Positions 55,158 through 63,644 of a stretch of DNA of 64,000 nt are shown in pieces. The notes under the pieces are model-generated. The model was not told the DNA's origin. It saw nothing but the letters and a program-made list of their open reading frames with translations, and ran no database searches. Origin of the DNA: Dyadobacter sp. NIV53 (lineage in GTDB: Bacteria > Bacteroidota > Bacteroidia > Cytophagales > Spirosomataceae). The translations under genes were made by a program, and so were the position numbers. Position 1 is the stretch's first letter. Each line of letters begins with the position of its first letter. The stretch covers positions 4,066,001 through 4,130,000 of the forward strand of contig NZ_CP081299.1 of assembly GCF_019711195.1 (NCBI RefSeq). Reading direction: 5' to 3'.

Positions 55158-55210
55158 GCACGAATTGACACGAACAAATTACAAATGTATTTTTTTAATA
55201 AAATTCGTGC
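55158..55210. repeat. REP-like inverted repeat upstream of fadA
   Basis: GCACGAATT (55158-55166) and AATTCGTGC (55202-55210), 9 bp perfect, in a stretch beginning GTTGCCACGGATG. The -7 box of fadA (TACATTTG on minus, 55182-55189) falls in the loop and the TTG at 55210-55212 at its edge. Confidence 0.45.
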
Positions 55211-55212
55211 AA
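55182..55212 (-). promoter_or_regulatory. Candidate promoter of fadA
   Basis: Minus strand -7 TACATTTG at 55182-55189, -33 TTG at 55210-55212, spacing 20; leader about 65 bases. Confidence 0.45.
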
Positions 55213-55243
55213 CCGTAAAAAGAAAACAAGCACAAAAAAATAG

Positions 55244-55255
55244 TATGCCTGCATA
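55244..55255. promoter_or_regulatory. Candidate MarR operator upstream of fadA
   Basis: TATGCCTGCATA, matching TATGCNNGCATA, with flanks GTATGCCTGCATACC. It is about 130 bases before the fadA start. Confidence 0.55.
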
Positions 55256-55288
55256 CCATTTGTAAAATTAGCAATTATGTATAAAACA

Positions 55289-55322
55289 ACAAACCGCCGG
55301 GATTTGTTTTCCGACGGTTTGT
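55289..55322 (-). terminator. Terminator after pspC
   Basis: Arms ACAAACCGCCGG (55289-55300) and CCGACGGTTTGT (55311-55322), one mismatch. T-rich stretch follows on the minus strand. Confidence 0.6.
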
Positions 55323-55349
55323 AATTACCAGTAAGTCCTGATGAATTTT

Positions 55350-55583
55350 TTATGATATAGAATGATGTTCTTTTACAATCTCTGAATTTTTAACACTTGC
55401 CGGCATCACCATCCAAAGGATAATATAAAATAAAACGATTGGAAAAGGTGCGGGAATAAAAATTCCCAAAACGAAAAGCACCCGCACGATTGTTACATCA
55501 ATTTGAAGATAATCGGCTAAACCTGAGGCTACCCCGCCAATCATTTTGTTATTTATGTTGCGAAACAATTTATTGTTGTTCAT
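55350..55583 (-). CDS. PspC-domain small membrane protein
   Basis: 77 residues: MNNNKLFRNINNKMIGGVASGLADYLQIDVTIVRV is the PspC opening, followed by a hydrophobic helix pair (LFVLGIFIPAPFPIVLFYIILWMVMP). Inner membrane; related to phage-shock and stress proteins. Single gene with its own terminator. Confidence 0.88.
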   Translation of the reverse strand: MNNNKLFRNINNKMIGGVASGLADYLQIDVTIVRVLFVLGIFIPAPFPIVLFYIILWMVMPASVKNSEIVKEHHSIS

Positions 55584-55723
55584 GGCTATTTATTATTATG
55601 GTTTGTTATTGTTGTATCAAAGGTACTATGTAATACATGGTAGTTGTATTTAAAATGTTATCAGTGGTTATTCTGAATGAAAAGTGGTTGGTTTTAAGGA
55701 GGAAGAAGTGCTGAAGTTGTATG

Positions 55724-56062
55724 TTAATATTCAAGAATACCACATAGCTTCACAGAAAAATCAGGAAGAACATCCTCTCCATACAGCGTTTCTTCAAATG
55801 AGCAGGTTGTCAGAAATTCAGGTTGATGCATATAAGAATCTTTTAAAAAATATCCGCCATTTAATTCCGGTACTTTGCCTGTTTTATGGCGGCGGTTCCA
55901 AATAATAAGTTCGCTGTTATTGGAAATGCTAAGTGCAAAAGCAGGTGTAATGTTGATGAAGAGCTGCCCATTTTCATTAAGCTCTACATTCAAATCCGGA
56001 TTGGCCACGCTGAAAGCGACTAATTCATTATTCGTAAAGGTTTCGATTGTAGGAATATGCAA
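55724..56062 (-). pseudogene. Uma2-family endonuclease remnant with internal deletion
   Basis: 112 residues. The N-terminal part (NNELVAFSVANPDLNVELNENGQLF ... NSELIIWNRR, GKVPELNGGYFLKDS) matches the start of Uma2-type nuclease-fold proteins, and the end (FEETLYGEDVLPDFSVKL) matches their C-terminus. The 70-80 residues normally between, with most of the catalytic core, are missing. Assignment is by remembered family pattern. Probably a decayed gene. Confidence 0.5.
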
Positions 56063-56227
56063 TGGAGTCCTGATAAAAGCATTTTAAGTTTAATGACTAA
56101 TCAGTTAATTATTTACGATTTCATTTAATCAATGATAAACAACTATTATTTATTGTTTTTCAATAAATAATAGTTGTTTTATAATATTAAAGCAAATACT
56201 TTTGTTTAAATCTTAAACTGATCTCAT

Positions 56228-56860
56228 ATGAAGCCACAACTTGTCTTTTCGTTTCTCAGGATTTCGACAAACGTACTTTTTTACATACTGATTTTTATTA
56301 CAATTGGCGTACTCTTTACTTATGGATTAAGGTTTTTAGATCCGGAGGGAACCATGAATGGATTTATATCCAATCATTCTGGCTTTAATCATGAAGTGAT
56401 GTCCTTTGGAAATAAAGAAATAAAACCGGAGTTGTTCTATTCTGCTGACAGCCTGGTACAGTATTCTGCTATTTCTAACCGTTATAATCTGGTTGTAACG
56501 AGCAATTCAATATTAGGGTACTATACATTCCTTTCCACATTAATAGATTTGTGCTTTGGAATTATGATTTTATGGTTGTTTAAAAAGATATTCAGCGAGG
56601 CTGATCTCATTGATGCTTTTAAACAAAGTATCTATAAAAGACTGAATTTATTAGCAATTTTATTTATTGCTTCTGATCTGGTAGGCATTTTACATTACAT
56701 TATTTTTAATAATCTATTGCATAATAGCATCTTACTACCCAGATTCGAACTTATAACTGATGTGGGGAATGGATTTATTACTGGCCTTATTATTTATGCT
56801 ATTGCAATTATTTATCAGCGCGGATTGTCTATTCAGGAAGAAATTGATTTAACTGTTTAG
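56228..56860 (+). CDS. DUF2975 family membrane protein
   Basis: 210 residues, four transmembrane helices, with the DUF2975 C-terminal pattern (FITGLIIYAIAIIYQRGLSIQEEIDLTV). It is followed by a small HTH gene at 3 bp, the usual DUF2975-HTH pair of Bacteroidota and Bacillota. A role in a membrane-linked regulatory switch is likely, ligand unknown. Confidence 0.85.
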   Translation: MKPQLVFSFLRISTNVLFYILIFITIGVLFTYGLRFLDPEGTMNGFISNHSGFNHEVMSFGNKEIKPELFYSADSLVQYSAISNRYNLVVTSNSILGYYTFLSTLIDLCFGIMILWLFKKIFSEADLIDAFKQSIYKRLNLLAILFIASDLVGILHYIIFNNLLHNSILLPRFELITDVGNGFITGLIIYAIAIIYQRGLSIQEEIDLTV

Positions 56861-56863
56861 CTC

Positions 56864-57067
56864 ATGCCAATAATTGTGAACCTCGATGTAATGATGGCCC
56901 GTCGTAAAATGTCTTTGTCTGAACTTGCCGAACAGGTGGATATTACTTTATCCAACTTATCTATTTTAAAGACAGGAAAGGCAAAAGCAATTCGGTTTTC
57001 TACACTTGAAAAAATATGCGAAGTACTCGAGTGCCAGCCGGCGGATATATTGGAGTATAGCAAGTAA
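56864..57067 (+). CDS. Cro/C1-type HTH regulator (YozG-like)
   Basis: 67 residues, a single XRE-type HTH: MMARRKMSLSELAEQVDITLSNLSILKTGKAKAIRFSTLEKICEVLECQPADILEY. Forms an operon with the DUF2975 protein. The pair probably senses a membrane or ionic condition (inference). Confidence 0.88.
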   Translation: MPIIVNLDVMMARRKMSLSELAEQVDITLSNLSILKTGKAKAIRFSTLEKICEVLECQPADILEYSK

Positions 57068-57179
57068 AGAGTGAGGCTGTTCAGGTAATCAAAAAGCAAA
57101 TTGAACGTTAATATTGACAGTTGTATGCTTCGATAATTACTTAATTAACATTAGACTTTCCTTAGGATTATCCCACAAC

Positions 57180-57212
57180 TTGCTAATAACTATTTGTAAT
57201 AAATTACCTTTG
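57180..57212 (+). promoter_or_regulatory. Promoter of secA
   Basis: -7 TACCTTTG at 57205-57212 and a TTG at 57180-57182, spacing 22. The leader to 57317 is about 100 bases. Confidence 0.5.
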
Positions 57213-57316
57213 CTCTTTAAAATGATAGATTTGCTGACAATCTGACACATATAAACTATCAGGCGTAATATTTTTTGGTAAAAGGGAACGAATAATAATA
57301 TATATAATAGAGAATC

Positions 57317-60300
57317 ATGTTTAAAATATTTTCGAAGCTATTCGGCACAAAAGCGGAACGGGATTTAAAAGAATTGACCCCTTATGTAGGGAAAATCAAT
57401 GCTGAATATGCCTTATTGGCTTCATTGACCAATGACGAGCTCCGCGCAGAATCAGAAGGACTTAAATCTCATATTGCTTCCGAGCTTAAAACCATAGATG
57501 AACAAATTGCTGTTTTGCGCCAACAGGCTATTGATGAGCCAAATGTTGACAACAAAGAAGCGATTTTCAAGAAAATAGATACCCTGGAACTGGATCGTAA
57601 CAAGGAACTGGAAAGAGTGCTTTTGGATATACTTCCAAAAGCATTTGCCATTGTAAAGGATACAGCCCGCCGTTTTAAGGATAACGAAAAACTGGAAGTA
57701 ACTGCTACTTACTTTGACCGTGAGGTGGCTTCTAAAAAAGCACATGTTACAATTGAAGCGGACAAAGCATACTGGAATACAACCTGGGATGTAATTGGCC
57801 AGCCTATCAAATGGAATATGCTGCATTACGATGTACAGCTTATTGGTGGTGTGGTACTACATCAGGGAAAAATTGCTGAAATGGCAACAGGTGAAGGTAA
57901 AACGCTTGTTGCGACTTTGCCTTCTTTTTTAAATGCTCTTGCAGGATTAGGTGTTCATATCGTAACGGTGAATGATTACCTGGCTAAACGTGATGCAGAG
58001 TGGAACGCTCCGCTTTTTGAGTTTCACGGGATGAGCGTAGATTGTATTGACCGCCACCAGCCTAATACCACGGCAAGAAGGAATGCCTACAAAGCGGATC
58101 TTACTTACGGAACCAACAACGAATACGGTTTTGATTATCTCCGTGACAATATGTCACGCACGCCGGAGGAATTGGTGCAGCGTAAGCATCATTTCGCAAT
58201 GGTTGATGAGGTTGACTCCGTTTTGATTGATGATGCACGTACACCGTTGATTATCAGTGGCCCGGTACCAAGAGGTGACGAACAGGAATATCTTGATTTA
58301 AAACCACGCGTACACAAGATCGTTGAGGCTCAGAAAAAGCTGGCTATGGATCTTTTGAACGATGCAAAGAAAAAGATTGCCGGCGGAGACAAAAAGGAAG
58401 GTGCTTTATCTTTGTTCCGTGCGCATCGTGGTATGCCAAAATATAAGCCTTTAATTAAATACCTGAGTGAATCGGGTATAAGGCAATTGATGCAGGAATC
58501 AGAATCTATTCATTTGGCTGAAAACCAAAAACTGATGCCGGTTGCTGACGCCCCTCTCTATTTTACAATAGACGAACGTCACAACAGTATTGAATTAACC
58601 GAAAAAGGAATTGACTTCCTGACTGGTGAATCGGATGAAACAAGCTTCTTTATTCTGCCTGATATTGCGGTTGATCTTGACGTAATTGAAAAAGACCCCT
58701 CTTTAACGGAGTCAGAGCGTATTGTTCAGAAAGAAGCATTAATTCGTGACTACTCTGTAAAAACTGCACGTATCCATACTGTCAATCAGCTTTTGAAAGC
58801 ATATACACTTTTTGAAAAAGATGTGGAATATGTGTTGATGGACGGGAAAGTAAAAATCGTTGATGAACAAACAGGCCGTATTATGGATGGCCGTCGTTAT
58901 TCCGACGGGTTGCATCAGGCGATTGAAGCCAAGGAAAGTGTGCGGATTGAAGATGCTACACAAACTTATGCAACTGTAACGCTTCAAAATTACTTCCGTA
59001 TGTATCACAAGCTTGCCGGTATGACTGGCACAGCCGAAACAGAAGCGGGGGAATTCTGGGAAATATATAAACTGGACGTTGTTTCAATTCCAACTAACGT
59101 TAATGTAATCCGCAAGGATGAAGAAGATAAAGTTTACCGTTCTGTTCGTGAGAAATACAATGCAGTTACAGACGAAATCGTTGAGCTTGTAGAAGGCGGC
59201 CGTCCGGTATTGGTGGGTACTACTTCGGTAGAAAATTCTGAAATTATCAGCCGGATGCTTACGCTTCGTAAAATACCACATCAGGTACTGAATGCCAAGC
59301 AGCACCAGAAGGAAGCAGAAGTAGTAGCAGAAGCCGGAAAGCCGGGAACTGTAACGATTGCAACCAACATGGCTGGACGTGGTACGGATATTAAATTGAC
59401 TGCCGATGCGAAAACAGCAGGTGGTTTGGCAATTATTGGTACAGAACGCCATGAAAGTCGCCGTGTTGACCGTCAGTTGAGAGGTCGTTCGGGTCGTCAG
59501 GGTGATACCGGTTCCTCACAATTCTTTGTTTCTCTTGAAGATAACCTGATGCGTTTGTTCGGTTCGGACCGTATGGCGAAGGTAATGGACAGAATGGGAC
59601 TGGAAGAAGGTGAAGTGATCCAGAGCGGGATGATTACCAAATCTATTGAACGTGCACAGAAGAAAGTAGAGGAAAATAACTTTGGTATGCGTAAACGTCT
59701 TCTGGAATATGATGACGTAATGAACTACCAGCGTGATGCTATTTACACGCGTCGTCGTAATGCCTTGTTCGGAGATCGTCTGGCAGTTGATATTGCCAAC
59801 ACACTTTTTGATGTTTGTGAAGAAATTTCTTCTACAGCAGGTACTTATACAGAACTGGAACTGGCGGCAATTACTACACTGGGAATGGAGCTTCCGTTTA
59901 CCGAAGCGGAGTATGGTTCAATGAGGCCAAATGACCGTGCCCAAAAACTATATGAAGCTGCCGAGAAACAGTATCAGGATAAAAACACAGGCATTTCACA
60001 AAAAGCATTGCCTATACTAACGTCTATTCAGGCTGAAAGAGGTGCTGCTATTACTGAGATTATGATCCCGTTCAGCGATGGGATCCGTCAGACCGGCGTA
60101 GTTGTCAATCTGAAAAAAGCCGTTGAAAACCACGGCCGTGAGATTACACACGAAATGGAAAAAGCCATTGTGCTTTCTCTGATTGACCAGGAATGGAAAG
60201 AACATTTGCGCGAAATGGACGACCTGAAACAATCCGTTCAGAATGCGGTGTTCGAACAGAAAGATCCATTGCTTATTTATAAATTCGAATCGGTAGAATT

Positions 60301-60664
60301 GTTCAAACGTTTTCTAAGCAAGGTAAACTTTGATATGATCGCCTTTTTAATGAAAGCAGATATTCCTCAGGATGATGCTGCTCCGGCAACGGCAATACCT
60401 CAAACAGTTCGTCGTCCTGCTGCACCTGCACCTGCTTTGCACACAAACCGGGAAGAAGATTTCGAGCCTGAAATGGACGGACCTGGTGAATATGCTCGTC
60501 AGATGGAGTCAACTACAAAAACGCAACCAGTCCGCACTATTAAAATTGCAGACAGAAATCAGAAAGTTTCAGTGCAATACCGTGACGGCCGTATTTTACG
60601 TGATGTAAAATATAAAAAAGTAGAAGCGGAAGTTAAAAACGGAGATTGCGTTGTAATTGAATAG
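57317..60664 (+). CDS. secA: Preprotein translocase ATPase SecA
   Basis: 1115 residues, the large Bacteroidota form with insertions. Walker A MATGEGKTLVATLPSF, DEAD-like motif MVDEVDSVLIDDARTPLIISG, the late ATNMAGRGTDIKL and RQLRGRSGRQGD. The terminal zinc-binding cysteine motif is absent; it ends DVKYKKVEAEVKNGDCVVIE, with an Ala/Pro linker before. Powers protein export through SecYEG. Transcribed alone with a strong terminator. Confidence 0.97.
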   Translation: MFKIFSKLFGTKAERDLKELTPYVGKINAEYALLASLTNDELRAESEGLKSHIASELKTIDEQIAVLRQQAIDEPNVDNKEAIFKKIDTLELDRNKELERVLLDILPKAFAIVKDTARRFKDNEKLEVTATYFDREVASKKAHVTIEADKAYWNTTWDVIGQPIKWNMLHYDVQLIGGVVLHQGKIAEMATGEGKTLVATLPSFLNALAGLGVHIVTVNDYLAKRDAEWNAPLFEFHGMSVDCIDRHQPNTTARRNAYKADLTYGTNNEYGFDYLRDNMSRTPEELVQRKHHFAMVDEVDSVLIDDARTPLIISGPVPRGDEQEYLDLKPRVHKIVEAQKKLAMDLLNDAKKKIAGGDKKEGALSLFRAHRGMPKYKPLIKYLSESGIRQLMQESESIHLAENQKLMPVADAPLYFTIDERHNSIELTEKGIDFLTGESDETSFFILPDIAVDLDVIEKDPSLTESERIVQKEALIRDYSVKTARIHTVNQLLKAYTLFEKDVEYVLMDGKVKIVDEQTGRIMDGRRYSDGLHQAIEAKESVRIEDATQTYATVTLQNYFRMYHKLAGMTGTAETEAGEFWEIYKLDVVSIPTNVNVIRKDEEDKVYRSVREKYNAVTDEIVELVEGGRPVLVGTTSVENSEIISRMLTLRKIPHQVLNAKQHQKEAEVVAEAGKPGTVTIATNMAGRGTDIKLTADAKTAGGLAIIGTERHESRRVDRQLRGRSGRQGDTGSSQFFVSLEDNLMRLFGSDRMAKVMDRMGLEEGEVIQSGMITKSIERAQKKVEENNFGMRKRLLEYDDVMNYQRDAIYTRRRNALFGDRLAVDIANTLFDVCEEISSTAGTYTELELAAITTLGMELPFTEAEYGSMRPNDRAQKLYEAAEKQYQDKNTGISQKALPILTSIQAERGAAITEIMIPFSDGIRQTGVVVNLKKAVENHGREITHEMEKAIVLSLIDQEWKEHLREMDDLKQSVQNAVFEQKDPLLIYKFESVELFKRFLSKVNFDMIAFLMKADIPQDDAAPATAIPQTVRRPAAPAPALHTNREEDFEPEMDGPGEYARQMESTTKTQPVRTIKIADRNQKVSVQYRDGRILRDVKYKKVEAEVKNGDCVVIE

Positions 60665-60695
60665 TTTAGTGATAAAATAAACTGATATTTTATAC

Positions 60696-60732
60696 AAGCC
60701 CCGCCTTTCAAAATGTGATTGGCGGGGCTTTT
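60696..60732 (+). terminator. Rho-independent terminator of secA
   Basis: Perfect 10-bp GC-rich stem: AAGCCCCGCC (60696-60705) and GGCGGGGCTT (60721-60730), then T. Confidence 0.85.
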
Positions 60733-60803
60733 GTTAATGGTAAATCAGGATTTATACGATATTTGTATCTTCGGAAGAAGATATTAACAAAACTTGCCCC
60801 TGA

Positions 60804-61463
60804 ATGAAATTGCACAAAGAAGGATACACGATCATGGCTGTTACAGCTATCGTGCTGATATTGATAAACTTAGGAATACAATATCTATTACCCGAAGGAT
60901 ACTGGATTACGCGTATTGTATTATTTATAAGCGTATTTGTTTTCGTTTTGGTAGTACAGTTTTTCCGCGTGCCATCCCGTACTGTCCATAAAAGTGATAC
61001 ACAGGTCGTAGCTCCGTGCGACGGCAGGGTCGTAGTGATAGAAGAAGTAGTAGAAACCGAATATTTCAATGGCCCGCGCCGCCAGATAAGTATATTTATG
61101 TCCCCATTAAATGTACATATCAACTGGAACCCTATCAGCGGTGTGATTCAGTATTTTAAGTACCACAAGGGATTATATCTGGTTGCCTGGCATCCCAAGT
61201 CCAGTACGGATAATGAACGTACTACGGTCGTGATTCGTACAGTAGAAGGAATTGATATTCTTTTCCGTCAAATTGCAGGCGCAGCGGCGCGTCGTATCCG
61301 CTGGTACGTGAAAGAAGGAGATAAGGTTGAACAAAGTACAGAAATGGGTTTTATTAAATTTGGCTCGCGTGTAGATATTTTTCTGCCATTGGATGCAGAA
61401 ATAAAAGTGAATCTTCAGGATAAAACCGTTGGAAGTATTACTGTACTTGCTGAATTAAAGTAA
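60804..61463 (+). CDS. psd: Phosphatidylserine decarboxylase proenzyme (Psd)
   Basis: 219 residues, short form with two N-terminal membrane helices (TIMAVTAIVLILINLGIQYLL; VLFISVFVFVLVVQFF). Core: VVAPCDGRVVVIEEV, FMSPLNVHINWNPISG, and the self-cleaving site in GFIKFGSRVDIF, where Ser becomes the pyruvoyl group. Makes phosphatidylethanolamine. Confidence 0.92.
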   Translation: MKLHKEGYTIMAVTAIVLILINLGIQYLLPEGYWITRIVLFISVFVFVLVVQFFRVPSRTVHKSDTQVVAPCDGRVVVIEEVVETEYFNGPRRQISIFMSPLNVHINWNPISGVIQYFKYHKGLYLVAWHPKSSTDNERTTVVIRTVEGIDILFRQIAGAAARRIRWYVKEGDKVEQSTEMGFIKFGSRVDIFLPLDAEIKVNLQDKTVGSITVLAELK

Positions 61464-61469
61464 GTTTTA

Positions 61470-61520
61470 AGAGATTTAACAACTTTTTGAAAGGCGGCGG
61501 CCCGGTGTTGTCAAATCTCT
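61470..61520. terminator. Hairpin between psd and the rhomboid gene
   Basis: AGAGATTTAACAAC (61470-61483) and its near-complement (61507-61520), one G-T pair. Lies between convergent stops. Possibly a dispersed palindromic repeat acting as a bidirectional terminator. Confidence 0.5.
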
Positions 61521-61533
61521 GTGATTTTTTAAC

Positions 61534-62163
61534 TTACCTTCCTATCTGAGAAACCCAGCTTCCAATCTGCTGAAAAAAGGCAGGAACTGAATCCGGATAA
61601 ACGACGGCCATAAACACCAATCCGAAAATAGCACCATATAAGTGGGCACTGTGATTGACATATCCACCTCCTTGTCTTCCCTGATAAAAAGAATAACCCA
61701 GAAAAAGTATCCCGAAAATGAATGCTTTAAGCTGGATGAAAAAATACAGATAAATGTCTGTGGTTGGGGCAAACAATATGAACGCAAATAATACAGCCGA
61801 TACACCTCCGGATGCGCCCAAGGAGTTATAATTTGAATTATTACGGTGTTTCATAAAAGTAGGAATATCTGCAACGACTATTCCGACGATGTATAAAAAC
61901 AAGTAATACAAACTTCCGCTTGCTCCGAACAGCATACCAAAAAGCCTTTCAATTCCTTCTCCTACAAACCATAAACTGAGCATGTTAAAGATAAGATGTC
62001 CAAAATCGGCATGGATGAAGCCGGATGTTACAAAGCGGTAATATTCATTACGTTTGGTCACTCTGTACGGATTCATAATCAGTTTGTCCATCAAACTGTA
62101 ATTGTTGAAGGCATAGTAGCTGATACCGCAGGTAATAATGACGAGTATAAGGGTAATAGACAT
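61534..62163 (-). CDS. Rhomboid family intramembrane serine protease
   Basis: 209 residues, six transmembrane segments. Catalytic Ser in GASGGVSAVLFAF and His in NHSAHLYGAIFG, plus the FGHLIFNMLSLWFVG loop before them. Cleaves transmembrane substrates. Follows the polyprenyl synthase gene by 29 bp on the same strand. Confidence 0.9.
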   Translation of the reverse strand: MSITLILVIITCGISYYAFNNYSLMDKLIMNPYRVTKRNEYYRFVTSGFIHADFGHLIFNMLSLWFVGEGIERLFGMLFGASGSLYYLFLYIVGIVVADIPTFMKHRNNSNYNSLGASGGVSAVLFAFILFAPTTDIYLYFFIQLKAFIFGILFLGYSFYQGRQGGGYVNHSAHLYGAIFGLVFMAVVYPDSVPAFFQQIGSWVSQIGR

Positions 62164-62192
62164 GAATAATTTTTAAGTGGTACAATAGTAAT

Positions 62193-63167
62193 TTATTTCT
62201 CGCGCTCAACAAGCTGATGCACAAATTGCAATAAAGGCTGTTTACGTTCCTCGTCAATATTTAACTGTTCAAGACTGTTTATGCCGCGGGCAAAATAGTC
62301 ATCTATTTTTTCTTGGGTAAATGTGCGGATTTGTAGTTTTTCGTAAATATCCCTTACTGCTTTTACTTTTTCTTCGGGTTCAAAATCTTCCTTAGAAATC
62401 CATTTTTCCAATTCAGACTTCACATCTCCGCTTGCTTGTGTAAGCGCTTCAATGAGTAAAAATGTTTTTTTGTTTGAAATAATATCCCCTCCAACCTGTT
62501 TGCCGAATTTTTCAGGATCGCCGTATACATCCAGCAAATCATCTTTTAACTGAAATCCTATTCCCATGTTTTCACCGGCTGCGTATAAAAGCTGTGTTGA
62601 TTCCTCATCGGCCCCACTGATTATACCTCCAAGTTCCAATGCAAAACCAAGCAAAACAGATGTCTTGAGCCGGATCATTTCAAGATATTCTGATTCTGTA
62701 ACGTTCCACCGCGTCTCAAAATTCATATCCAGCTGCTGGCCTTCACAAACCTTCGCGGCTGTCTGGTTGAAACGGGCTATAACTGAACGCAGCGATTCTT
62801 TGGGTATATCAAGTAAAAGATCATACGCTTTAATAAGCATTACATCTCCCGACAGAATAGCCGTATTGGCATTCCATTTTTCATGAACAGTTTCTTTTCC
62901 ACGCCGCAAAGGTGCCCGGTCCATAATATCGTCATGCATTAATGTGAAGTTGTGAAAGACTTCAACTGCCATTGCAGGTTTAATCGCTTTTTGCCAGTCG
63001 TCGCTGTAAATGGATGCAGAAAGTAATGTAAGAAGTGGCCTGAAACGTTTGCCGCTCAGCGACATAATGTATCTTATGGGTTCATATAATTCGGCAGGAT
63101 TACGGCCGTAAGTATGTTGTTCAAATTCGGTTTGCAGCGTTTGCAGCAGGTTTTCAGTTTTTGTCAT
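62193..63167 (-). CDS. Polyprenyl synthetase (trans-isoprenyl diphosphate synthase)
   Basis: 324 residues with the first aspartate-rich motif LMHDDIMDRAPLRRG and the second FQLKDDLLDVYGD, and GKRFRPLL early on. Extends allylic diphosphates with IPP, providing carriers for cell-wall sugars or quinone tails. Chain length not deduced. Downstream rhomboid shares the strand. Confidence 0.92.
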   Translation of the reverse strand: MTKTENLLQTLQTEFEQHTYGRNPAELYEPIRYIMSLSGKRFRPLLTLLSASIYSDDWQKAIKPAMAVEVFHNFTLMHDDIMDRAPLRRGKETVHEKWNANTAILSGDVMLIKAYDLLLDIPKESLRSVIARFNQTAAKVCEGQQLDMNFETRWNVTESEYLEMIRLKTSVLLGFALELGGIISGADEESTQLLYAAGENMGIGFQLKDDLLDVYGDPEKFGKQVGGDIISNKKTFLLIEALTQASGDVKSELEKWISKEDFEPEEKVKAVRDIYEKLQIRTFTQEKIDDYFARGINSLEQLNIDEERKQPLLQFVHQLVEREK

Positions 63168-63644
63168 TCGCGTCTGTTTCAGCTCTTCTTCCGTGGTAAG
63201 AGCCGGTTTAAAATTTATATAATATTTTGTTTATGCTATTTTTAGATCGAAACTGCGTTAAATTTTTCGTGATAGCTAGGGCTATCCCTGCAAAATTTGC
63301 CTTGTTTAGAGCAAAAAATAGACGATAAACAATTTTATTATACAAATTTAAACATGCTCTAAATACGGAGTATTTTTAAATTGTTAATCAGAGATGTATG
63401 CAAAGTAGGCAAATAGTGGTGAAAAACTCAAAACGAAGTTACGATCAATGGCTTTTATCTGACAAGCGGTCTGTCCGGTTGTCAGATTATGTTGCCGTTA
63501 TGATAGAAAATTATAAAGTAAGCTTTCAATTTTCTACCAGGATGATAAATTACCGGCATTTTATACATCGCCTAGATCATAACAATATGATTTTAATACC
63601 TTTGGGTCAAACGTTTGTTTTTTATCCTAATCCTAATCTCAGCT
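63168..63644. other. 477-bp gap upstream of the polyprenyl synthase
   Basis: Mostly occupied by the inverted-repeat element at 63212-63349. A 96-codon frame at 63398-63688 has no family resemblance and overlaps the next gene, so it was not called. AT-rich otherwise. Confidence 0.6.
63212..63349. repeat. 138-bp imperfect palindrome
   Basis: Left outer arm around AATTTATATAATATTTTG, inner TTTATGCTATTTTT and GATAGC; right side mirrors with GGCTATC, AAAAAATAGACGATAAAC and TTATTATACAAATT. Centre near 63281. No reading frame. Looks like a dispersed MITE-like unit or a large cruciform. Confidence 0.55.

Noticed and set aside
55684..55905. 73-codon forward frame over the Uma2 remnant
   Set aside because: Antisense of the remnant; no signal or family.
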